DNA of 64,000 nucleotides. Origin: Streptococcus cristatus. GTDB taxonomy: Bacteria; Bacillota; Bacilli; Lactobacillales; Streptococcaceae. Position 1 is the stretch's first letter. Each line of letters starts with the position of its first letter. This document shows, piece by piece, positions 1-8,035 of the stretch. A program made the position numbers and the translations under genes. Below the pieces are notes generated by a model. That model was not told where the DNA came from and made no database searches. It saw only the letters and a list, made by a program, of their open reading frames with translations. Where the stretch lies: the NCBI RefSeq assembly GCF_003943815.1, contig NZ_RJNA01000006.1, positions 37,235 to 101,234 of the forward strand, written 5' to 3'.

Positions 1-1165
1 CATTCGCTCCATGCGCCAAACGATTAAAGACATTGAAGTAAACGTCGCTTATCGTTGGTTTCTTGGGCTAAGCTTGGATGACAAGGTGCCCCATTTTACT
101 ACATATGGAAAGAATTACAGTCGTCGCTTTCAAGATAAAGCACTGATTGCTGAGATATTTTCACAAGTACTCCATCAAGCTTTATGTGCTGGTTTAATTG
201 ATCCTTCTGAAATATTTGTGGATGGTACCCATATCAAAGCGGCAGCTAACCGTCACAAGTATCATAAGGAAATGGTTGCCCAACAAGCTAAATTTATGAG
301 TGAGCAATTGGCAGTTGAGATTGATTTAGATAGGAGAAAACACGAAAAAAAGTCCTTAAAGCCCGCAAAAGAAAGCGAGGCTAAAGAAAAGAAAATCTCA
401 AGGACAGATCCTGAGAGTGGTTGGTTCCACAAGGGGGAACACAAGGAAGTATTTGCCTATTCTGCCCAAGTAGCTTGTGATAAGAATGGCTGGGCCTTAG
501 CTTATAGTGTTGAAGCAGGAAATGTTCATGATAGTCAGGCTTTCCCTGCCCTTTTTTCAAAGTTAGAAGCTTTCTCCCCACGCTACATTATTGCGGACTC
601 AGGCTATAAGACCCCAGCTATTGCCCATTATTTATTACAGCGAAACATTATCCCCGTCTTCCCTTATACCCACCCCAAGGGAGTAAAGGGGAACTTAAGA
701 CCCGGTGATTTTGTTTATGATGCCTTCTATGACTGTTACCTCTGTCCAGAGAACCAAGTATTGGCCTATTGCACGACGACTCGAGAAGGCTACCGTGAGT
801 ATAAGAGTCATCCAAAAGTATGTGTTTCCTGTCCCCTATTATCCGTTTGTACTCGAAGCCAGAATCAACAGAAAGTCATCACAAGACATGTATGAAAGGA
901 CGCGCTTGAATTTTGTGAAGAGATTCGCCACCAAAAAGGGATGAAGGAGCTCTATAAGAAACGCAAAGAAACTATTGAGCGGCTCTTTGGGACAGCCAAA
1001 GAATACCACAATCTCCGTTATACAAGAGAGAAAGGCAAGTCCAAGATAGAAGATAAGATTGGGCTTACTTTGGCGTGTTTGAATCTCAAAAAACTAGTAA
1101 AAATGAGGGTGGGCAAGCCTTTTTATTTTGTTCTAAATCCGATTTTTGGATGGAATAGCAGATGA
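1..1165 (+). pseudogene. IS1182-type transposase, 5'-truncated by window edge and nonsense-mutated
   Basis: The reading frame is already open at the window start, so the N-terminal part of the gene lies outside. The visible part has the IS1182/IS1380-like DDE layout: IRSMRQTIKDIEVNVAYRWF near the start, a FVDGTHIKAAANRHK segment, IIADSGYKTP in the middle, and a C-terminal ETIERLFGTAKEYHNLRYT block. The frame is broken once, by TGA at 893-895. Translation resumes in the same frame (KDALEFCEEIRHQKG) and runs to 1165. A tryptophan codon TGG mutated to TGA is the simplest explanation. Transposition from this copy should be lost unless the stop is a sequencing error. Family assignment is by motif recall only. 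Confidence 0.85.
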
Positions 1166-1187
1166 TGAGACAAAATATTTTTGAAAA

Positions 1188-1222
1188 TACAAAAAGACAA
1201 ACGCCAAAAATGACGTTTGTCT
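1188..1222 (-). terminator. Rho-independent terminator of the amino-acid permease gene
   Basis: On the minus strand AGACAAACG and CGTTTGTCT form a 9-bp stem, followed by a T-rich tract (TTTTTGTATTTT). It lies 35 bases past the permease stop. A second small hairpin (AGAAACTC/GAGTTTCT, 1231-1252) sits between it and the stop codon. Confidence 0.8.
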
Positions 1223-1256
1223 ACGTTCTGAGAAACTCTTCACAGAGTTTCTTGCA

Positions 1257-2657
1257 TTATCTTTCTTTCACTTCTATTTCCGAATGACGATAGCCGTAGC
1301 CAAAGTAAATCAAAATTCCCAAAAGCAGGGCGATGCCAAAGGCCAACCAAGTATCCCACGTGTACTGAGTCATAAAGGAAAGGCAGATGATAATAGATAA
1401 AATCGGAGTTAGAGGCACTAGCGGAGTTTTAAACTCTCCTGCCTTGGGCTGCCCCTTTTCCTTCCGCAACTTCAAAATGGCAAAGGCCAGCATAATCAGA
1501 TAGGTCAATGTACAGATATTGAGGAAAGAGGCGATGCTAGCAAGAGGAAAGATACCCGCACAAATAGCTGAGGCAATCCCCACTAAGATAGTAGCATTTT
1601 GAGGCACGCGACTAGTAGCAGTTAATTCCTTGAAAGACCGCGGTAAAAGTCCGTCACGCGCTATACTGTAAATCATCCGAGACAAGGCATAGGTCATGGA
1701 GATGCAGACCGTGATCAGGGTCAAAATCGCTACGATAGAAACATAATTGGCAGCCCAATCTAGTCCAATACTGCGAAGTGAAAAGGCTACTGCATCTGGG
1801 ACATTTAGCTTGGTATAGTGGACCAAGCCTGTCAAGACCAAGGTTACTAAGATATAGAGGATGGTCACAATCCCAAGGGAAAGGACAATGCCGCGTGGCA
1901 CATTTTTTTGCGGTTCTTTGATCTCATCCACAGACATAGAAATCGACTCAAAGCCCAGAAAAGCAAAGAACATCAGAGAAGCTCCAGCCATAATCCCCGT
2001 CTGACCGCCATAGATCTGACCAAAACCGAAAGGTGCAAAGTTGGACCAATTCTCAGGTCGAAGATGGAAAAGCCCAACGAGAATAAAGAGAGCCAAAGCT
2101 GAGAATTTGAGGACGACCAAGACTGAATTAAAGCGCAGGGCTGCTTTTGAATTCAGAAGTACCACGCCTGTCACAAAGACCAAAACCAGAATAGGCAACA
2201 AATCCACATAAGTCCCTGCTTTTGGATTGAATGTGCCATTCAAGGCTGTCGGTAGCTGGATATGAAAGCCGCTCAAAAGCCCTTTCAAATAAGAACCCCA
2301 GCCAGAAGCTACACCTGATATAGCTGTCATAAATTCCATGATGGTCAGCCAACCAGCCAGCCAAGCCGGAAATTCTCCTAAAACAGCATAAATATAGCTG
2401 TAAGCTCCGCCATTAGCTGGAACTCGAGAGGCAAACTCTGCATAAAATAGGGCAGAGATGCTGACACACAGGGCAGAAATCACGATCGACACAATCAGAG
2501 CTGGGCCTGCATAAGTCGCCGCCCCAATTCCTGTAACCGTGAAAATCCCTGTACCAACCATGGCACCGATCCCTAAAAGAATCAAATCCATCAGTTTCAG
2601 GTGCCGCCGCATTCCCGTCCTGTTTTTACTGGCATCTTTTTTTCGAAAAATATTCAT
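1257..2657 (-). CDS. APC-superfamily amino-acid permease (cationic amino-acid transporter type)
   Basis: The protein is about 466 residues with roughly twelve hydrophobic segments. Its first helix carries the APC signature GIGAMVGTGIF, part of the unwound substrate-binding helix, and FAEFASRVPANGGAYSYIY-like sequence follows in TM3. This matches the YfnA/CAT group of amino-acid:proton symporters, so it should import an amino acid across the cytoplasmic membrane; the substrate cannot be read from sequence. An upstream ATG exists, but its codons 2-3 form the ribosome site GGAGGGA, so the ATG at 2657 (MNIFRKKD) is the better start. The gene stands alone between an IS relic and the bceAB-1 operon and has its own terminator. 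Confidence 0.85.
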   Translation of the reverse strand: MNIFRKKDASKNRTGMRRHLKLMDLILLGIGAMVGTGIFTVTGIGAATYAGPALIVSIVISALCVSISALFYAEFASRVPANGGAYSYIYAVLGEFPAWLAGWLTIMEFMTAISGVASGWGSYLKGLLSGFHIQLPTALNGTFNPKAGTYVDLLPILVLVFVTGVVLLNSKAALRFNSVLVVLKFSALALFILVGLFHLRPENWSNFAPFGFGQIYGGQTGIMAGASLMFFAFLGFESISMSVDEIKEPQKNVPRGIVLSLGIVTILYILVTLVLTGLVHYTKLNVPDAVAFSLRSIGLDWAANYVSIVAILTLITVCISMTYALSRMIYSIARDGLLPRSFKELTATSRVPQNATILVGIASAICAGIFPLASIASFLNICTLTYLIMLAFAILKLRKEKGQPKAGEFKTPLVPLTPILSIIICLSFMTQYTWDTWLAFGIALLLGILIYFGYGYRHSEIEVKER

Positions 2658-2756
2658 AAAATCTCCCTCCAAAGCATAGATGGTTTATTATATCATAGAT
2701 TATTAGATTTACCAAAGTCTCTTTTTAAATGTTCCTTTTGCATTGGGAAAAGAAAA

Positions 2757-2789
2757 GCAAAAAAAGAAGCTGGAAAAACCCAACTTCTT
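2757..2789 (-). terminator. Terminator after bceB-1
   Basis: AAGAAGTTGG and CCAGCTTCTT form a 10-bp stem (one GU pair) on the minus strand and are followed by seven T. The 5' arm overlaps the stop codon of the permease gene. Confidence 0.75.
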
Positions 2790-4776
2790 ACATAGAAACA
2801 ATTTTACGATAACTGCGGGAAGTAATCATGAAGACAATCACATAGCTGATAAAGAAGATTGCACAGACACCCAGTGTCACAGCCAGCATGAGAGCTGAGT
2901 TAAGAACACCAAGAGCAGACAAGATCAAGCTCAGCATATGATAGGCAAAGGTCAGATGGATAAAGGCAAAGGCCAGTGGCAGGAAGAAAACAATCAAGAT
3001 CTGTTTCCGAATGGTTTGTTTGATTTGCTTCTCATCCAGACCGACCTTTTGTAGAATCACAAAGCGATCCCGATCCTCGTACCCTTCTGAAATCTGCTTG
3101 TAGTAGATGATGAGGATGGTTCCCAGCATAAAGACGATTGATAGGAAGATGCCAATGAAGAACATGCCACCCAGCATGCCTTTGATTTCTTGCTTATCAA
3201 AAGCTGTTACCGAACCATAGACCGCTTGATTTTCAGGCAAGGTCTGATTAAACTGATGCAATTTTTCTTGGTAAGCATCCCTCAGATTGCGCTGTTCTTC
3301 CGTTGACAGCTTTGTATCAAGCCAGCCATAATAATTAAGGTTTACAGCATATTTATCCGTCATTGCAGAGAAGATTTGGTCAGGATTTTTAAGAACCATG
3401 TAGATTTTCTCTGGGACGATCATGTTCATCTGATCAGGTAAATGACCAAAGATAAAGTCTTCTTTGAGTTCCTCTTTGATTTTAAAGGTCTGACCAGCCA
3501 GCTGCAAGTCTTGCTTGGGATCCAGTTTCACTCCTTGCTGGTAGAGTGCCACCTCGTCATCCCCAAGATTCAGAGTTTTCCCTGTCATATTCTGATAATC
3601 CGCTTCTGAAATAGCCAAAATATACGTTTTCGGTGTGACAAATTTTTGAGCGGCAGCGTTGATATCGAGCTGGTTGCCAGCACGACTTGTCACTCCCATC
3701 GTATAGTATGGATAGACACCTTTCTTTGTGACTGGTAACTGCTGCTCATTCACAAACTCTGTCAGCACTTGGTCCATCTGCTCACCTGTGGTTCCTTTTC
3801 CTTGAATGCTAAAATCATGAGGAAACATAGCCTTTTGCATGTAGTCACCGCCAGCATAGATATTAGCTCCGCCAGATAAGGTTACCAAAACCATGGTTGA
3901 TAGGATGGCAATTGTTGCCAAGCCCACCGCATTTTTCTTCATGCGGAAAATCAGGTTGGAAACGGAAATCATGTTATTAGGTTGGTAATAATAGGACTTC
4001 TTCTTTTTCAAAAATTGCAGAAAGACTGTAATTCCAGCATTAAAGAGCAGATAGGTGCCTAGAATCACAAAGAGCACTGCGACAAAGAAGGTAAAGACTG
4101 CTGACAAGGGATTGGTCACTCCTAGTGCAAGGAAGTAACCGTATGCCAAGGCTGCCAGTCCAAGTAGCGTTTGTAGGAATAAAAAGCGACTTTTCTTTTC
4201 TCCGCTATTCTTTTCTTTGACCAATTGCAACGCATCAAGCTTTCTCAGGCGCAGACCATTGCTAATCATCAAGCAGAAAAAGACAAAGGCGTAGAAAACG
4301 GCAACCGCGATAACTACAGCAGGCTGAAAAGTTGACACCAAGACGACCTTTATCGCCATGATTTTCAGCAAGAGAGCATAGATCAACTGGTCAAATAAGA
4401 GTCCAATCCCTAGTCCAAGGATAAGAGTGACCAGACCAAATACCAGTAATTCAATTACCACCATGACAAAGAGGTGGAATTTATTGAGCCCTAACACACT
4501 GTAGAGCCCCAGCTCTTTGGAGCGATTCTTGAAAACAAAGCTATTAGCATAAAAGACGATAATGCTGGTCGTGATGCTGACAATCACCATCCCAAAAGAT
4601 AGCACCAGAGAAACGGCGCTTGCCCCCGTCATTTTTACTAAATTAGGATTAAAGGTCAGAGAGAAAAAGATGTAGGAGATGGCGATAGCCAGACAGGTCG
4701 CCAGAGCGAAAGGATAATAAAGCTTACGATTTTTGATTAAGTTAGAAAGCGCAAGCTTACTAGTTAATCTAAGCAT
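2788..4776 (-). CDS. BceB-like ABC transporter permease, copy 1
   Basis: This ~662-residue FtsX-type permease has the BceB architecture: an N-terminal helix after LALSNLIKNRKLYYPF, further helices to about residue 300, a large extracytoplasmic domain at roughly 310-515, and three C-terminal helices. The YEDRDRFVILQKVGLDE segment before the last helices is typical of the family. BceAB transporters remove peptide antibiotics such as bacitracin from their lipid targets and signal to a BceS-type kinase; the specific drug is unknown here. The start at 4776 lies inside the end of bceA-1 (8-bp overlap) behind GAGGTGG. It is clearly diverged from the second copy at 10804-12804, most of all in the extracytoplasmic domain. 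Confidence 0.9.
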   Translation of the reverse strand: MLRLTSKLALSNLIKNRKLYYPFALATCLAIAISYIFFSLTFNPNLVKMTGASAVSLVLSFGMVIVSITTSIIVFYANSFVFKNRSKELGLYSVLGLNKFHLFVMVVIELLVFGLVTLILGLGIGLLFDQLIYALLLKIMAIKVVLVSTFQPAVVIAVAVFYAFVFFCLMISNGLRLRKLDALQLVKEKNSGEKKSRFLFLQTLLGLAALAYGYFLALGVTNPLSAVFTFFVAVLFVILGTYLLFNAGITVFLQFLKKKKSYYYQPNNMISVSNLIFRMKKNAVGLATIAILSTMVLVTLSGGANIYAGGDYMQKAMFPHDFSIQGKGTTGEQMDQVLTEFVNEQQLPVTKKGVYPYYTMGVTSRAGNQLDINAAAQKFVTPKTYILAISEADYQNMTGKTLNLGDDEVALYQQGVKLDPKQDLQLAGQTFKIKEELKEDFIFGHLPDQMNMIVPEKIYMVLKNPDQIFSAMTDKYAVNLNYYGWLDTKLSTEEQRNLRDAYQEKLHQFNQTLPENQAVYGSVTAFDKQEIKGMLGGMFFIGIFLSIVFMLGTILIIYYKQISEGYEDRDRFVILQKVGLDEKQIKQTIRKQILIVFFLPLAFAFIHLTFAYHMLSLILSALGVLNSALMLAVTLGVCAIFFISYVIVFMITSRSYRKIVSM

Positions 4777-5536
4777 GAGCTTCCACCTCACTTGCCATAA
4801 CTGTCAGAGTATCGGAAATTTCTTGGAACATCTGCCGCTCGGTCTTGTTACCGCGGAAGATTTGATTGTAGAGAATCCCGTCCTTGATAAAGAGCACCCG
4901 CTTGGCGCGGCTAGCCGCTGAAGTCGAGTGAGTTACCATGAGAATGGTCTGGCCGCGATCATTGATGTCGTCAAAGACATCCAAGAGAGCCGCCGAAGAC
5001 TTAGAATCCAGCGCTCCTGTTGGCTCATCCGCCAACAAGATCTCAGGCTCAGTGATAATAGCGCGGGCTACCGCCACCCGCTGCTTTTGACCACCAGAAA
5101 TTTCATATGGAAACTTCTCTTGCAGCTTGTTAATCCCCAACTCATTGCAGGTGGCAACCAGCTTTTGCATCATCTCAGTAATAGGACGACGAGAGAGGAC
5201 TAGCGGCAGCAGGATATTATCCTTGACCGACAGAGTATCCAACAGATTGAAATCCTGAAAGACAAAGCCTAATTTTTCTCGGCGGAAGCTGGAAGCCTGG
5301 CTGTTTTTGATGGTTGCTGTGTCAGTTCCGTTGAGAAAGACGCGGCCCTCAGTCGGCTTGTCCAGCATAGCTAGGATGTTGAGCAGGGTGGATTTCCCAG
5401 AGCCTGACTCACCCATAATGGCTACATACTCGCCTTTTTCCACTGTAAAGTGAACGTCCTTTAGCGCCTCTACTTGGCTGCCCTGAAAGCGAGTCTTATA
5501 AATCTTTTTCACGTGTTGTACATCTAATAATGTCAT
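4769..5536 (-). CDS. BceA-like ABC transporter ATPase, copy 1
   Basis: The 255-residue ATPase of the MacB/BceA group has Walker [12 protein letters not shown] near residue 40, Q-loop FVFQDFNLLDTL, signature [13 protein letters not shown] and Walker B ILLADEPTGALDSKS. It energises the BceB-like permease encoded directly downstream. The start follows AGAGG, and the 3' end overlaps the permease start. The protein is nearly identical to the other BceA-like protein at 12785-13564: by eye only two substitutions (V/I in the ALKDVHF region, A/T in LVATCNE) before the C-terminal tails differ. Transcription probably starts about 130 bases upstream from the promoter described at 5670-5742. Confidence 0.92.
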   Translation of the reverse strand: MTLLDVQHVKKIYKTRFQGSQVEALKDVHFTVEKGEYVAIMGESGSGKSTLLNILAMLDKPTEGRVFLNGTDTATIKNSQASSFRREKLGFVFQDFNLLDTLSVKDNILLPLVLSRRPITEMMQKLVATCNELGINKLQEKFPYEISGGQKQRVAVARAIITEPEILLADEPTGALDSKSSAALLDVFDDINDRGQTILMVTHSTSAASRAKRVLFIKDGILYNQIFRGNKTERQMFQEISDTLTVMASEVEAHA

Positions 5537-5669
5537 ACTTAAACCTCTTTTTTTTATTTATGTGTAAAATGGTTATTTAGATTATCTTTCAATGCTTTAT
5601 TAGCTAGCTCTGCTCTACTATTGCCTGAGCCGCTGCCCCTACTGAAAGCAAGCTAAAAACGATACTATT

Positions 5670-5742
5670 ATCATACCGAAAAGCCCGATAAGTTTCCATA
5701 AGCTAATCTTTCATTTTGAACTCTAATCTTACATTTTTGTCA
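5670..5742 (-). promoter_or_regulatory. BceR-type operator and promoter of bceAB-1
   Basis: The minus strand carries TGACA-AAAA-TGTAA at 5729-5742, matching the TNACA-N4-TGTAA inverted repeat reported for BceR-like regulators. Downstream come GAAAG-ATTA and a TATGAT -10 box (5670-5675), 53 bp from the operator. A weak TGGAAA -35 sits 17 bp before the -10, as expected for an activator-dependent promoter. The same arrangement recurs at 6251-6323 and 14437-14510. The segment 5537-5669 is the untranslated leader. Confidence 0.75.
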
Positions 5743-5863
5743 CTTAGCGATTTTCCAATTATGGAAATACCTGACTTCTATTAGAGGGAAAGGGCTGTAT
5801 GATTTGGGCTGCTTTCCCAGTTTGCCTCCCTAAACTTTCAATTCTATTTGAGCAGAAAGGCGG

Positions 5864-6039
5864 TGAGGCTGGGACAAAAGTCCTAGCCTCTCAATTGTCT
5901 TTGGATTGTCGAGTAAGACGCAGTGGTTGAGTGGGCTCTACTACGCTGATTTCATCAGCTTTTACAGCTCTACTCAACTGTGCGGAGGTGGGACGACGAA
6001 ATCGAATTCTAACGAATTACCGATTTCTGTCCCACTCTC
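5864..6039 (-). repeat. Interspersed ~175-bp structured repeat, copy 1 of 3
   Basis: Near-identical sequence occurs at 34278-34452 and 53442-53613. The element can fold into three successive hairpins: GAGGCT..GGGAC/GTCC..AGCCTC at one end, a long central palindrome built on TTGAGTGGG (imperfect in this copy), and a stem of GTGGGAC/GTCCCAC plus AAATCG/CGATTT at the other. Its outermost matching ends are TGGGACA and TGTCCCA. In minus orientation it begins 24 bases after the stop of the 43-codon gene at 6064. I see no reading frame in it. Confidence 0.85.
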
Positions 6040-6063
6040 CAGCCCCTTCACTGCATCTGCTTC

Positions 6064-6195
6064 TTAATGACTATATTGTAACCAGAAATAATACTGGCTT
6101 GATGCACAGCCCAGTCTGGTTTTTTCGATTTCTTCCTTAGAAATCTTTTGCGCCATTTGTGTTTTTTGTTTATGGTTGAAGAGATTTGTTTTCAT
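6064..6195 (-). CDS. Small 43-residue protein of unknown function in the Bce-type regulon
   Basis: The gene starts with ATG at 6195 behind a strong ribosome site (AAAAGGAGG, 6 bases upstream) and ends at TAA 6064-6066. The product begins MKTNLFNHKQKTQMAQKISK and ends with an aromatic-rich tail containing QYYFWLQYSH. It is lysine-rich in its first half, has one cysteine, and shows no clear signal peptide or membrane helix. I do not recognise it; it could be intact or the 5' remnant of a longer gene cut by the repeat that follows. What supports it is the upstream promoter, which copies the layout of the promoters for bceAB-1 and traX-bceAB-2, and the near-consensus ribosome site. Confidence 0.6.
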   Translation of the reverse strand: MKTNLFNHKQKTQMAQKISKEEIEKTRLGCASSQYYFWLQYSH

Positions 6196-6250
6196 AGCGG
6201 GCCTCCTTTTATTTGGATATTATTTTTGATTTGTTTTTCCTTACACCTAT

Positions 6251-6323
6251 ATGATATAAAATTCCACGTCCCACTACCATCGAATAACCTTTCATTTTGA
6301 GATTTAAACTTACATTTTTGTCA
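6251..6323 (-). promoter_or_regulatory. BceR-type operator and promoter of the 43-codon gene
   Basis: The operator TGACA-AAAA-TGTAA is at 6310-6323, the GAAAG-GTTA block follows 16 bases later, and the -10 TATCAT is at 6251-6256, exactly 53 bp from the operator as in the bceAB-1 promoter. The -35 position reads TGGTAG. The start codon at 6195 is about 50 bases further down. Confidence 0.7.
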
Positions 6324-6327
6324 TTTT

Positions 6328-6354
6328 AAAAAAGATGAGTGATTATCACCCATC
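6328..6354 (-). terminator. Terminator of the NrdI-like operon
   Basis: GATGGGTGAT and ATCACTCATC form a stem on the minus strand followed by six T. It lies just upstream of the Bce-type operator and should insulate the 43-codon gene from read-through. Confidence 0.75.
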
Positions 6355-6390
6355 CTTTCCTTATAAATTTATCATATAAATCATCCAGTC

Positions 6391-6738
6391 TTAAAGTTTA
6401 GCCAAGTATTCCTGCACAAGTTTGATGTCCGCTTCCTTACCACCTCGGTCAATATCGCAGATGTGCGGCAGTCCATATTTTTCGATAATCAAAGCTGTTG
6501 CCCCGCAGAAAGTCCGACCATGCTTAACCGAATCTCCATTATTGACAAACCCTTTAATCAGGCTTGAGTGTTTCTTGATGAAGCGTTTGCTTGACCAAGG
6601 AATTTTCCCAGCACCTGCATTTCGAGTAATGAGAATACAGGGTTCTTCCAACTTTTCCTTGATGCTTTGTGTCGGATAGCCCAGCGATTCTGCAAATCGC
6701 TTCCCAACACCTGTATTAGAATCATAGACAACAATCAT
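6391..6738 (-). CDS. NrdI-like flavodoxin-family protein
   Basis: The 115-residue protein resembles NrdI, the flavoprotein that helps assemble the manganese cofactor of class Ib ribonucleotide reductase. It has an N-terminal strand and phosphate-binding loop (VYDSNTGVGKRFAESLG), the segment CILITRNAGAGKIP, and a HGRTFCGAT region in place of the usual NrdI flavin loop. No nrdE, nrdF or nrdH is nearby, so this is probably a second, stand-alone paralogue whose role may be different. It follows a small membrane protein gene by 9 bp with its own ribosome site (TAGGAG), and the pair appears to be controlled by the TetR operator at 7228-7257. Confidence 0.7.
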   Translation of the reverse strand: MIVVYDSNTGVGKRFAESLGYPTQSIKEKLEEPCILITRNAGAGKIPWSSKRFIKKHSSLIKGFVNNGDSVKHGRTFCGATALIIEKYGLPHICDIDRGGKEADIKLVQEYLAKL

Positions 6739-6747
6739 ATCTTTCTC

Positions 6748-7074
6748 CTACTTTCTCAAAAACAACATCATAATCCAAGTTGAAAACCCTAAGATTGCTA
6801 CATCCGCAATAAGTTTCATCATCAACTCAAAATCATTTGGCATACTATGAATATAGACAATAGATAATAAGCTTACTAAAGCCAAGCCACCTACTTTACA
6901 AGCAAGCGGAAGAGTTGGAATCAAAGCCATCCCAAGAAGGGCAACAATCAACCCACCCAATAAAAAGCTTTGAAAGTCCAAACTAAAACTAAAACCAACC
7001 GTCACTCCACCATAGGCAACAATCAAAATACCTATTACTATCATACAAATACCCAAAATAGTCATCCCACTCAT
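6748..7074 (-). CDS. Small integral membrane protein, unknown function
   Basis: The 108-residue product is almost entirely hydrophobic with three or four predicted membrane segments (MTILGICMIVIGILIVAYGG first). I do not recognise a family. The reading frame extends further upstream, but the ATG at 7074 has an excellent ribosome site (AAGGAGG, 7-base spacing) and is the likely start. It is the first gene of a two-gene operon with the NrdI-like gene and lies downstream of a TetR-type operator. Confidence 0.65.
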   Translation of the reverse strand: MSGMTILGICMIVIGILIVAYGGVTVGFSFSLDFQSFLLGGLIVALLGMALIPTLPLACKVGGLALVSLLSIVYIHSMPNDFELMMKLIADVAILGFSTWIMMLFLRK

Positions 7075-7172
7075 CGTATATCCTCCTTGTTTGCTCATTA
7101 TTTTCCTCACTTCCTATTCTGAATGCATGATTCATTTAAAAAAACAATTCCTTTTTTCTTGTTTAATCGGAT

Positions 7173-7205
7173 TCATCTCCCTTCTATTTTTAAAGTGTCT
7201 GACAT
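7173..7205 (-). other. Ten-codon leader ORF with consensus ribosome site
   Basis: ATG at 7205 follows AAAGGAGGTGATTGAT, the best Shine-Dalgarno match seen in this region, yet the frame codes only MSDTLKIEGR before TGA. A second 14-codon frame (MNPIKQEKRNCFFK, 7132-7176) overlaps its stop as ATGA. The pair lies between the TetR operator and the small membrane protein gene. It may be a translated leader or the remains of one small gene split by a frameshift. Confidence 0.35.
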
Positions 7206-7227
7206 ATCAATCACCTCCTTTTTTAAT

Positions 7228-7257
7228 ATGAATGAATATTTCAAATTGTTCATTCAT
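7228..7257. promoter_or_regulatory. TetR-type operator upstream of the small NrdI-like operon
   Basis: ATGAATGAA (7228-7236) and TTCATTCAT (7249-7257) form an inverted repeat with a 12-bp centre. The same half-sites with the same spacing occur at 7866-7895, before the TetR gene. Confidence 0.75.
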
Positions 7258-7284
7258 ATAAATCTTCAAGAAAAGGAACTTTTA

Positions 7285-7851
7285 TTATTTTGAAAAAATT
7301 CCCTTTAAAAAATATTTCACCAAAGTCTCGATACTCTCAAAATATCCTGGAAAATCCTGCTCTGTCACATGCATGTCAATGTAGTAGATCAAATCATAAG
7401 CCTTCATGATTTGGGCGACTTCCTCCTGTGAAAAGCCCTTCTCCTGCAAGCGCTGGCTGAAAGTCCGAATCAGAAACTGATGAAAGGCATTGGCTGCGCG
7501 GCCAGCATCCTGATTATAGTAGTCGTGCAAGATCTGAGAAATGCCCGGCTTGCTCCACTCAGCCAAAATTTTATTAGGTGAAATCAACTCAAAAGTGACT
7601 GCAAAAAGCTGTTCAACGACTGCCTCTGGCTCGCCCTGCCAATCCACACGTTGCATGGTTTCCTCACGTATGCGGTTATTCTCAGCCACATAAACCTCTA
7701 AAAAAATAGCTTCCTTGGACTCATAATACTTATAAAAGGAGCCGACAGCCATGCCAGCGCGCTTGGTAATATCTGAAATATTCGTCTTTTTATAGCCCTT
7801 CTCAGCAAACACCTGCCTAGCCTCAGCCAATAATTCAGCTTTTTTGTCCAT
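7285..7851 (-). CDS. TetR/AcrR-family transcriptional repressor
   Basis: The 188-residue protein has an N-terminal TetR helix-turn-helix at about residues 1-48 (LLAEARQVFAEKGYKKTNIS, then AGMAVGSFYKYYESKEAIF) and a helical C-terminal ligand domain without recognisable specificity. The start is supported by AAGGAG upstream. Two identical-spacing inverted repeats flank the gene: one in its own promoter (7866-7895) and one just beyond its 3' end, in front of the membrane protein/NrdI-like operon. This suggests autoregulation plus repression of that operon, both read from the minus strand. The inducer is unknown. Confidence 0.88.
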   Translation of the reverse strand: MDKKAELLAEARQVFAEKGYKKTNISDITKRAGMAVGSFYKYYESKEAIFLEVYVAENNRIREETMQRVDWQGEPEAVVEQLFAVTFELISPNKILAEWSKPGISQILHDYYNQDAGRAANAFHQFLIRTFSQRLQEKGFSQEEVAQIMKAYDLIYYIDMHVTEQDFPGYFESIETLVKYFLKGIFSK

Positions 7852-7865
7852 GACCTTCTCCTTTT

Positions 7866-7895
7866 ATGAATGAATTAAATTTTCTATTCATTCAA
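7866..7895. promoter_or_regulatory. TetR-type operator in the tetR promoter
   Basis: ATGAATGAA (7866-7874) and TTCATTCAA (7887-7895) are separated by 12 bp, matching the site at 7228-7257. It lies 15 bases upstream of the TetR start codon, in position to block transcription. Confidence 0.75.
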
Positions 7896-8035
7896 ATTAT
7901 AACACTTTAAAAATCTTTGTCAAGAAAAGCGGAAATCGTATTTTGGAAAGAAGACGGCAGTTTGAGATAATAGCTCCTTTGTTAAATAAAAAAACAAACA
8001 AGTTCTCGATAAAACTTGCTTGTGTATTAGATACA

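Noticed and set aside
5864-6039. Insertion sequence based on TGGGACA/TGTCCCA ends
   Set aside because: The matching ends are parts of two separate internal hairpins and no target duplication or transposase is evident, so I describe it as a structured repeat instead.
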